From positions 62,001 through 126,000 of the forward strand of contig JAEWCL010000003.1 of NCBI GenBank assembly GCA_023390655.1: a DNA stretch of 64,000 nucleotides. The letters run 5' to 3'. A program made the translations under genes and the position numbers. Below are positions 24,012-30,177 of the stretch, one piece after another. The notes under the pieces are model-generated. The model searched no databases. It had not been told where the DNA came from and saw nothing but the letters and a program-made list of their open reading frames with translations. The first letter of the stretch is position 1, and every line of letters starts with the position of its first letter. This stretch comes from Bacillota bacterium. Its GTDB lineage: Bacteria > Bacillota > Clostridia > Christensenellales > CAG-138.

Positions 24012-24314
24012 ATGGCGGCAACCGCAGCATTTTTTAAAACCGAATATATGGGGTTGCCGCCTGATGCCCCGGATTCGGTCGCTGTGCTTTATCTGAATGC
24101 GGCGAAAGAAAGCTTGCTGAATGCGGACGTTGAGGAAATGCAAAACAACGCTCTGTATGATCTGGCGGTGTATTCGATTGCCGGGTTCCATTACGACAAC
24201 CGAGGCTTGACAGTCAGCGGAACGTACAAGGTGGGAGCCGTAGAGGCGGCACAGAACATGATCAATTCGTTTGTGCTACAGCTTCGGGGCGCAAAGGATG
24301 GTGTCAGCCCGTGA
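24012..24314 (+). CDS. Head-tail connector, gp6-like
   Basis: 100 residues, all helical. AVLYLNAAKESLLNADVEEM and the helical rest match the adaptor ring proteins that attach beneath the portal. AAGGAGG precedes the ATG and the stop overlaps the next GTG. First of four short connector genes in canonical order. Confidence 0.78.
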   Translation: MAATAAFFKTEYMGLPPDAPDSVAVLYLNAAKESLLNADVEEMQNNALYDLAVYSIAGFHYDNRGLTVSGTYKVGAVEAAQNMINSFVLQLRGAKDGVSP

Positions 24315-24667
24315 GTAAGGAGGCAAACGCTGGAGAACTGCGAACGCCCATTACAATCAAGGCGTATACGGCGACCACAGACGCGGACGGATACCCAATT
24401 CAAAGCTGGGTCAATGTGTACGGAGAGGGCAAGACGGCAAGATGCAAGTGGGTGAACGCGCATGGCACCGAGGCGCTGGAGGCACAGCGCCTAAACCTGA
24501 AGGAGGTTGCTACGCTGACAATGCGTTATTCTCCTTTGATCGCGGCGACCTGCGACATCTACAGGGGAGACGACCCTGCGCCTTTCGAGGTGATCAGCCT
24601 TGATAATGTCGAGCAGCGGAACGAATGGCTTGAAATCAAGGTCAAACGGAAAGTGGTGAGCAAATGA
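24311..24667 (+). CDS. Head closure (head-tail adaptor) protein
   Basis: 118 residues, GTG start. Pattern of the SPP1 gp16 family: LRTPITIKAYTATTDADGYP, W...YGEGKTARCKWV, then DIYRGDDPAPFEVISLDNVEQRNEWLEIKVK. It stops DNA leaving the filled head. Overlaps both neighbours by four bases. Confidence 0.85.
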   Translation: MSKEANAGELRTPITIKAYTATTDADGYPIQSWVNVYGEGKTARCKWVNAHGTEALEAQRLNLKEVATLTMRYSPLIAATCDIYRGDDPAPFEVISLDNVEQRNEWLEIKVKRKVVSK

Positions 24668-24990
24668 GCGTAAACAGCAGAATCATTGCCGCCTTAGATT
24701 TAGGCATACCGTGTGTACCCGTAGTTTATACAGGAGCGGCGACCGAGTATATCACGTTCAATTACGCCACACTCCCAGACGACTTTGGCGACGATGCACC
24801 AGCGCATGAGCGATATCTCATCCAGGTGCATTATGTTTGCCCGCTCTCGACAAACCCGATTCCCAAGCAAAACGTAATCAAGCAGAAGCTTGTGGCGGCT
24901 GGTTTTACGTGGCCTGAAATGACACCCGCAGGAGACGGAACAATACAGCACTATACGTTTGAGTGCGAGGACGCGGAGGGGGTTTCCTGA
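24664..24990 (+). CDS. Probable tail-completion (neck) protein
   Basis: 108 residues, alpha/beta, with a YLIQVHYVCPLSTNP strand typical of DUF3168-like or neck proteins. Its place among head closure, HK97 gp10-like and major tail proteins argues for a neck or tail-terminator role; the order of this and the next gene is swapped compared with some phages. Confidence 0.6.
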   Translation: MSVNSRIIAALDLGIPCVPVVYTGAATEYITFNYATLPDDFGDDAPAHERYLIQVHYVCPLSTNPIPKQNVIKQKLVAAGFTWPEMTPAGDGTIQHYTFECEDAEGVS

Positions 24991-25499
24991 TGTTCCATAC
25001 AAACGGACTGGACAGCCTCATTATCGACCTTGATGAACTTGCGGAAATGCCTGATGACGTTATCTACGACATGCTGGAGGCAGCCGGAGAAATCGTTGTG
25101 GATGCACAAAAGGCACAGATTGATAAGATGCGGCTTGTTGATACAGGAATGTTACGCGATTCCATTCAGGTCGACCACAAGCGCAGGCACGATAAAAAGG
25201 ACTACCACGACACCCGCTATATCAACGTTTACCCGCAGGGCACACGCAGGACATATGTTTCACGCAGAAAAACAGGAACATACAAGACCGGAGCCAGAGC
25301 GGGGCGGACGTACAGGTACGGCGGGAAAGAAAAAGAAACCACGAACGCGGAAATCGCATTCATCAACGAGTTCGGTGCTCCGAACAAAAACATCCTGCCC
25401 TCTATGTGGATGCAGACAGCAAATGAAAGCTGCGCGGATGAGGCCACGGAAGCGGAATACGTGATCTATAACAAATATCTCGAAAGCAAAAATCTTTAG
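24990..25499 (+). CDS. HK97 gp10-like neck protein
   Basis: 169 residues from ATG 24990, overlapping the previous stop by one base. The conserved part is QIDKMRLVDTGMLRDSI and the later AEIAFINEFGAPNKNILPSMWMQTA, typical of HK97 gp10 family tail-completion proteins. A basic, lysine- and arginine-rich insert lies between (about residues 60-115). Confidence 0.85.
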   Translation: MFHTNGLDSLIIDLDELAEMPDDVIYDMLEAAGEIVVDAQKAQIDKMRLVDTGMLRDSIQVDHKRRHDKKDYHDTRYINVYPQGTRRTYVSRRKTGTYKTGARAGRTYRYGGKEKETTNAEIAFINEFGAPNKNILPSMWMQTANESCADEATEAEYVIYNKYLESKNL

Positions 25500-25513
25500 G
25501 AGGATAAAAGAAT

Positions 25514-26281
25514 ATGGCAAAGTTCGGTGCGCGGCATCCTGTGTTCGCGCCTTTTGCGTCTGAGCCGGAGGCGGCACTCCCGACCTACGGAACGGGCGCG
25601 GTTGTCGGGCGGCTTGTGGCCGCAAACTTAACGGTCAACCTTGCAAGCGGCGAACTGTGGGCGGACGATGTGCTTGCTGAACAGATGAGCGAGTTTGCAT
25701 CCGGCACAATCCCGATGGAAACTGATGATATTGTTGATTCTGTCGCGGGAATGATCTACGGCGCGCTTGTTGCTGGCGGCGAGGTTGTGTACAACAAAGA
25801 CGACACTCCCCCGTATGGTGGCCTTGCCTATTACAAGGTTCTCATGCGCAACGGCGCGCGTTTCTACAAGGGTTGTTTTTATCCGAAGGTGCGCGCTGCG
25901 CTTGGTAACGACAACGCACAGACGCGCGGCAGTTCAATCACCTTCACCACGGAAACAACCACGTTCACGATCTTTGCGCCGAACACCGGTGACTGGCGCT
26001 ATACTGAGACCTTCAGCGACGAAGCTTCTGCGCGTGCGTGGTGCCGTAGCAAGCTCGGCATGACGACTGCCTACGAAATCAACGTTGCAACGTCCGGCGC
26101 AGGCTCCACCAACAAGACCGGGTACAACGTAGTCGAAACTGGTGGAAACTTCGCCATCACGATCACTGGTACGGTCGAAAAACTGTACGACAACGGCGTG
26201 GACGAGACCGCCGACATTGTGACCGGCGTTTACACGCTCTCCAACGTCACGACTGACCACGATATCGCGGTCATCTTCTAA
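25514..26281 (+). CDS. Major tail tube protein
   Basis: 255 residues, start ATG behind TAGGAGG. KFGARHPVFAPF opens it, and SITFTTETTTFTIFAPNTGDWRYTETF marks the tube fold. A C-terminal region of about 75 residues, rich in Thr, Gly and Val, may be an added surface domain. It polymerises into the tail tube. A strong terminator follows, which limits readthrough into the chaperone genes. Confidence 0.88.
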   Translation: MAKFGARHPVFAPFASEPEAALPTYGTGAVVGRLVAANLTVNLASGELWADDVLAEQMSEFASGTIPMETDDIVDSVAGMIYGALVAGGEVVYNKDDTPPYGGLAYYKVLMRNGARFYKGCFYPKVRAALGNDNAQTRGSSITFTTETTTFTIFAPNTGDWRYTETFSDEASARAWCRSKLGMTTAYEINVATSGAGSTNKTGYNVVETGGNFAITITGTVEKLYDNGVDETADIVTGVYTLSNVTTDHDIAVIF

Positions 26282-26284
26282 ATT

Positions 26285-26344
26285 AGGAGTCCTGAATATA
26301 TAGGACTCCTGGTTTGTATGGGGCGGGTCGCTCCCGCCCCTTTT
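26285..26344 (+). terminator. Two hairpins after the tail tube gene, the second a strong terminator
   Basis: AGGAGTCCT/AGGACTCCT (26285-26293/26302-26310) forms a nine-bp hairpin. GGGGCGGG/CCCGCCCC (26320-26327/26333-26340) with TTTT after it is a strong intrinsic terminator. It lies inside the late operon, directly ahead of the tail chaperone ribosome site. Confidence 0.85.
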
Positions 26345-26354
26345 CGGAGGAAAT

Positions 26355-26738
26355 ATGGTAAATATTAAAGTCAACGGGAACGAATACGACTTGCTTTTCA
26401 ACGGCGCAGCAATGTTTGCGATCAAAGAAAAGTTTGACGGTGACAATATTTCTGATCTTATAAAAGACGATACGGCGCTGTGCTTCCAGAGGGCGTGTAA
26501 AATCGCCGTAATCCTGGCGGAGCAGGGCGAACTGCTGCGGAGATATATGGGGCATACGCCGTGCGAAACGCTCACAGAGGACGAACTGCGGCTTTCTATC
26601 TCCCCCCTATCCATCTATGCGCTCAAAAACAAGTTGTCCGAAGCAATGATGGACGGTTACAAGCGCGAAGTGACAGACGAGAACGGCGAGGTTGACCTTG
26701 GTCTGGCTGAGTTGAATAAAAAAAAAGTAATACCATAG
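26355..26738 (+). CDS. Tail assembly chaperone (gpG-like), frameshift donor
   Basis: 127 residues from ATG behind CGGAGG. It begins MVNIKVNGNEYDLLFNGAAM, typical of gpG-type chaperones, and is helical through the rest. Its final codons run over nine adenines (26718-26726), where ribosomes can slip back one base and continue into the T frame. These chaperones coat the tape measure before the tail tube grows. It lies just before the accessory island rather than next to the tape measure. Confidence 0.85.
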   Translation: MVNIKVNGNEYDLLFNGAAMFAIKEKFDGDNISDLIKDDTALCFQRACKIAVILAEQGELLRRYMGHTPCETLTEDELRLSISPLSIYALKNKLSEAMMDGYKREVTDENGEVDLGLAELNKKKVIP

Positions 26739-26869
26739 GCAAGGCGCACTACCTGAGAATGGGCAGTATCGCGGGATTTGGCGCAAAAGAAACCCTGCTC
26801 CTTCCTATAGGGGTGGTGTACGACGCGTTTTCTATGAGCGTGCCGAAGGAAAAGAAGGACGTGGATTGA
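26718..26869 (+). CDS. Tail assembly chaperone T extension by -1 frameshift
   Basis: After a -1 slip on A AAA AAA at 26718-26726, translation continues as SNTIGKAHYLRMGSIAGFG and ends at 26869, adding 47 residues. The extension has no ribosome site or start of its own. In frame 0 the protein stops only four codons after the slip site. Production of G and G-T by programmed frameshift is conserved across long-tailed phages. Confidence 0.75.
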
Positions 26870-26921
26870 CCCAACAGAGAGTATCGCCGGGGTGAGAATG
26901 CCCGGTAAACAGCAAAGACAT

Positions 26922-26946
26922 GAGCGGATGAGAGGCCGCTCTTTTT
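26922..26946 (+). terminator. Intrinsic terminator after the tail chaperones
   Basis: GAGCGG (26922-26927) and CCGCTC (26936-26941) pair around an eight-base loop, followed by TTTTT. It separates the tail chaperone genes from the accessory island. Confidence 0.75.
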
Positions 26947-26966
26947 GTTTGGAGAAAAAGCGCAAG

Positions 26967-27584
26967 ATGAAGACGGAAGTTTGGAATGGGCATAAAATCC
27001 GGTTTGTTGAAATAACTGGCGAGTGGTGGGCAGTCGCAAAAGACGTGGCGTCGGCGCTCAACTATGCCATCCCACACAAGGCCATTAGGACGCATTGTAA
27101 GGGGGTTCTGAAACGGAACATCCCCACAGTAGGCGGAAGCCAGATGGCCCTAATCATCCCCGAGACAGATATTTATCGGCTGGCATTCAGAAGCGAGAAG
27201 CCCGAGGCTGAGGCATTCCAAGATTGGGTATGCGGCATCCTCAAAATGTTGCGCCAAGCCTCCGGTCTTGAAGGATTTCAAGTATTCCGCATGTTGGACA
27301 AGGAACATCAAAAGGAAGCCATGCAACGGCTCAACAACGGCATAGGCAATCCTGTCCGTGTAGATTTCATCAAGGCTAATACCATCGCGAATAAAGCGGT
27401 TTCCAGCATGCACGGTCACCCCAAAATGATAAAGAAAGACGCGATGACACCGGAAATGCTGGTTGACCGGCAAGGCATCCTTGATGAAACCGTGGAGCTC
27501 ATGACTTTCAACGAAAAATACGGACTGGGGCTATCGGTAAGCGACCAGGTATACGCGCGGACAACGGGCAAAATCGCAATCTGA
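26967..27584 (+). CDS. BRO-family antirepressor-like protein
   Basis: 205 residues from ATG 26967 (a longer frame has no better ribosome site). Residues 1-100 are a BRO-N domain: EWWAVAKDVASALNYAIPHKAIRTHC, with DIYRLAFRSEKPEAEAFQDWV. The C-terminal half differs from KilAC and is not recognised. It is related in its first domain to the early antirepressor at 3158 but lies in the tail operon, in an island with other non-structural genes. Confidence 0.8.
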   Translation: MKTEVWNGHKIRFVEITGEWWAVAKDVASALNYAIPHKAIRTHCKGVLKRNIPTVGGSQMALIIPETDIYRLAFRSEKPEAEAFQDWVCGILKMLRQASGLEGFQVFRMLDKEHQKEAMQRLNNGIGNPVRVDFIKANTIANKAVSSMHGHPKMIKKDAMTPEMLVDRQGILDETVELMTFNEKYGLGLSVSDQVYARTTGKIAI

Positions 27585-27642
27585 TCTTTCGCGGCATCCG
27601 ATTATCGGCGCAGTGCGGCGGATGGAATAAACAGGCGATTCA

Positions 27643-27651
27643 TGGTATAAT
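27643..27651 (+). promoter_or_regulatory. Extended -10 promoter before the Ltp-like gene
   Basis: TGGTATAAT (27643-27651) is a perfect TATAAT with the TGn extension; the -35 is weak, which the extension can offset. It gives the Ltp-like gene its own transcription in the lysogen. Confidence 0.6.
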
Positions 27652-27690
27652 GTAGCATCACTTAACGCAATATGGAAGAGGTGCTATTCT

Positions 27691-28683
27691 ATGAAAACAT
27701 GCATCCGATGCGGCAAGTCTGGCGAAAAGCTTTGGTTAAGTAAAAGTGGATACTGCGAGAAATGCGCGAATGCGATTTATGAAGAGCGAGAGGCGGGCGC
27801 GGCGGCAAGCATAGACGCGCTTAACGAAAAACGAAAACCTGTCAAGAATTTGGCAATTCCTCTTGCCTTGTGCGGAATTATTACAGTTGCATTGTTTGTT
27901 TTGTTGTCAGGACAAAAACCAAGGAACGAGAACGGAACGAACGTGGCACATGTGTCTACAGAGAACCTTGCCCCAACTGCGGAGCCGGTCGCGGAAACGG
28001 AAGTGGACACAAAGAACATTAGCGAAAAAATTCAGCTGGACATTATTAATGAACTGGAAGCTCAGGGCGTATCAGAGAGCGAATGCTACGTTGATCAAAT
28101 GTCGGATACTAAAAGATATCAAATAGACATAACGATTGCAGAGAAGTATAACGATGATGTCGCCAATATTTACTTTTTAATAGCCCAAATCACAAAAGAT
28201 AAAATAACGGCGTATGATATTGCGTTTCGCAGACTCATGATACGCACCACAATAGATGGCAAGCCAAAGTATTTAATGACAACCGAAGATTTCGAGAATG
28301 GGTCAGTCCTCGACTGGACCAATAATGGGCATGCCGACATAGTTATTCAGAAAAACGGAACCATCCCAACGCCTGCGCCGGAAAAGATGGCGGAAACAAT
28401 AAGCCAATCAAACGCCGTTCGAATGGCGCAACAGTATTTGGATTATACTGCATTTTCACGCACGGGCTTGATAGAACAACTAGAATATGAAGGCTTTTCT
28501 AATGCAGACGCTAAGTACGCTGTTGACAAGGTTGATGCAGATTGGGACGAACAGGCCGCGAAGAAAGCACGAGAATACCTTGATTATACGTCGTTTTCAA
28601 AGAAAGGCTTAATTGAACAGCTGGAATATGAGGGATTCACAAAAACCCAAGCAGAATACGGTGCAGAAACGGCGGGATTTTAG
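27691..28683 (+). CDS. Membrane-anchored protein with two Ltp repeats, candidate superinfection exclusion
   Basis: 330 residues. N-terminal zinc ribbon (CIRCGKSG, CEKCANAIY), one transmembrane helix (about 52-70), then an external part. It ends in two Ltp-type helical repeats (about 250-290 and 294-330), each AxxYLDYTxFSxxGLIEQLEYEGF. In Streptococcus phage TP-J34 the Ltp lipoprotein uses such repeats to block DNA entry by incoming phages through their tape measure protein. Here the anchor is a membrane helix, not a lipid. It has its own promoter, fitting expression in the lysogen. Confidence 0.8.
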   Translation: MKTCIRCGKSGEKLWLSKSGYCEKCANAIYEEREAGAAASIDALNEKRKPVKNLAIPLALCGIITVALFVLLSGQKPRNENGTNVAHVSTENLAPTAEPVAETEVDTKNISEKIQLDIINELEAQGVSESECYVDQMSDTKRYQIDITIAEKYNDDVANIYFLIAQITKDKITAYDIAFRRLMIRTTIDGKPKYLMTTEDFENGSVLDWTNNGHADIVIQKNGTIPTPAPEKMAETISQSNAVRMAQQYLDYTAFSRTGLIEQLEYEGFSNADAKYAVDKVDADWDEQAAKKAREYLDYTSFSKKGLIEQLEYEGFTKTQAEYGAETAGF

Positions 28684-28723
28684 ACAAATTTCCTGACGTG
28701 GGGTAAAAGCAACAAAAAAACAC

Positions 28724-28758
28724 TTGACTTTCTGTTCGAGCAATAATACACTTATTGC
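28724..28758 (+). promoter_or_regulatory. Promoter and palindromic operator of the RHH gene
   Basis: TTGACT (28724-28729), 17 bp and TACACT (28747-28752) form a promoter. A perfect inverted repeat GCAATAA-TACAC-TTATTGC (28740-28758) covers the -10. It suits a ribbon-helix-helix dimer, so the gene is probably self-repressed. Confidence 0.7.
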
Positions 28759-28783
28759 AGGAGCAGAAAGTGGGGTGATGCTG

Positions 28784-28969
28784 ATGTCTCCTAGGATGGG
28801 CCGACCACCAAAGGACAATCCAAAAAACACAAACATTGGGCTTCGGTTGCAAAGAGAAACCGCCGAAAAACTACAGTGGTGTGCAGATGTGCTAAACGTA
28901 TCTCGAACGGAAGTCATTGAGCAGGGTATTGATTTGGTGGAGGAGAAGATAAAAAATAACGGCGCTTGA
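28784..28969 (+). CDS. Ribbon-helix-helix DNA-binding protein
   Basis: 61 residues; ATG 28784 is preferred over an ATG two codons earlier because of the spacing to GTGGGGTG. After MGRPPKDNPKN comes the short strand NIGLRLQRET, then two helices (AEKLQWCADVLNVSRTEVIEQGI): an Arc/CopG-type fold. The palindrome over its promoter is its likely own operator. It may control the island genes downstream. Confidence 0.78.
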   Translation: MSPRMGRPPKDNPKNTNIGLRLQRETAEKLQWCADVLNVSRTEVIEQGIDLVEEKIKNNGA

Positions 28970-29000
28970 AACCGTGGAAAGTAAGCAAGCTCCGTTATTT
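28954..29000 (+). other. Long imperfect hairpin after the RHH gene
   Basis: AAATAACGG plus GCTTG (28954-28968) pairs with CAAGC plus CCGTTATTT (28986-29000), a 14-bp stem with one mismatch and a 17-base loop. It overlaps the RHH stop codon and has no T-run, so it may act on mRNA stability rather than as a terminator. Confidence 0.45.
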
Positions 29001-29083
29001 GCACCGTAGGTTTCCCTACTGATAAATCTATTATATCATGTAGGGATGCCTCATTCAACAGCATTTTGAAGGAGGTATTTTTT

Positions 29084-29320
29084 GTGTTTCAAAAGATAAT
29101 GGATTTGGAAAGCACCAACATAAACCTGGAGCGCGTTATGGATTTATGTCAGATTGTGATGGAGTTATTTGAAGAAGGCAAGGAAGTAACGGGATATGGT
29201 GCGCAATACGCATCGGTGTTGTATGCCGCCGACAAAATGGTGAGGGAAGCCCACCAAGCCATAGGTGAGGCGCTTGAATATGCCAGAAGCGTATCTAATG
29301 TTCTCGAAAAGGGGGCGTAG
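29084..29320 (+). CDS. Small helical protein, function unknown
   Basis: 78 residues, GTG start at 29084 chosen by AAGGAGG nine bases upstream. Entirely helical, with no recognised domain. It lies three bases ahead of the AntA-type antirepressor and is probably co-transcribed with it. Confidence 0.6.
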   Translation: MFQKIMDLESTNINLERVMDLCQIVMELFEEGKEVTGYGAQYASVLYAADKMVREAHQAIGEALEYARSVSNVLEKGA

Positions 29321-29323
29321 TAC

Positions 29324-30118
29324 ATGAATAGCCTAACCATCATCAACAATCGCGCCGATCAAACCCCTATCGAGGTTATGCTCCAAGTGGGCGATGACAA
29401 TCGGGTATCGTCTAAGAGTGTATATGAGTTTTTAGGAGGTCTGCCCAATCATTACGCCAGATGGTGCAGGGGCAACATCGAGGACAACCAGTTCGCCGAA
29501 GAAGGTGTGGATTTTACCCCTTCACCATTGATGGTGAACGGTAACCTAACAATAGATTACCGCCTCTCAGTCCCCTTCGCAAAGAAGCTTTGCATGCTTT
29601 CCAAGACGGAGCGCGGCGAACAGGCGCGGGACTACTTCATTAAGGTTGAGGACGCGCTAAAGAAGATCGCGCGAACAATCCCCCAACTCACCACCAACGA
29701 GTTAGTCCTAAAAATGGCACAGGCAAACGTAGAGCTTGAAAAGCAGATTGGCGCGGTGCAACAGGAGGTTCATGAAATCAGCGGGAAGTTTGATGCCGCG
29801 CTCAAAACCTTTGCCGCCCCATCAATCGACCATTGGCGGGCCGACATGGACGCCAAGATAAAGAGCATAGCAGAAACGCACGGCAAGAGTCCTCTTAAAC
29901 TGCGCGGCATCATGTACGCGGAACTGGAGCAGGTGGCCACGGTGGATGTTTCAATCCGGTTAACCCGATTACGTGGCCGCATGAAAAAACAGGGCGCAAC
30001 CTACAAAGAGCGGCAGGCCGTTACCATGCTCGACGTTATCAGCAAGGACAAACAGCTTCGTGTGATCTTTGAAGGGATTGTGAAGAAATACCAAGCGGTA
30101 TACGAAGCACAGGCATAG
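29324..30118 (+). CDS. AntA/AntB-type antirepressor
   Basis: 264 residues. The N-terminal domain (about 15-115) has SSKSVYEFLGG and DYRLSVPFAKKLCMLSKTE, the AntA/AntB pattern. A coiled coil follows (about 125-160). The C-terminal domain (IRLTRLRGRMKKQGATYKER, MLDVISKDKQLRVIF) resembles the ORF6C type. It is the third antirepressor-like protein and the last gene of the island, closed by a terminator. Confidence 0.82.
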   Translation: MNSLTIINNRADQTPIEVMLQVGDDNRVSSKSVYEFLGGLPNHYARWCRGNIEDNQFAEEGVDFTPSPLMVNGNLTIDYRLSVPFAKKLCMLSKTERGEQARDYFIKVEDALKKIARTIPQLTTNELVLKMAQANVELEKQIGAVQQEVHEISGKFDAALKTFAAPSIDHWRADMDAKIKSIAETHGKSPLKLRGIMYAELEQVATVDVSIRLTRLRGRMKKQGATYKERQAVTMLDVISKDKQLRVIFEGIVKKYQAVYEAQA

Positions 30119-30132
30119 AACAACTAATACAG

Positions 30133-30164
30133 AAAAGCACCTTCCTGTTGGGGGTGCTTTTTGT
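30133..30164 (+). terminator. Intrinsic terminator just before the tape measure gene
   Basis: AAAAGCACC (30133-30141) pairs with GGTGCTTTT (30153-30161), followed by further Ts. It lies 15 bases before the tape measure ATG, so late transcription must pass it or restart. Confidence 0.8.
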
Positions 30165-30177
30165 TATGGAGGAAATT

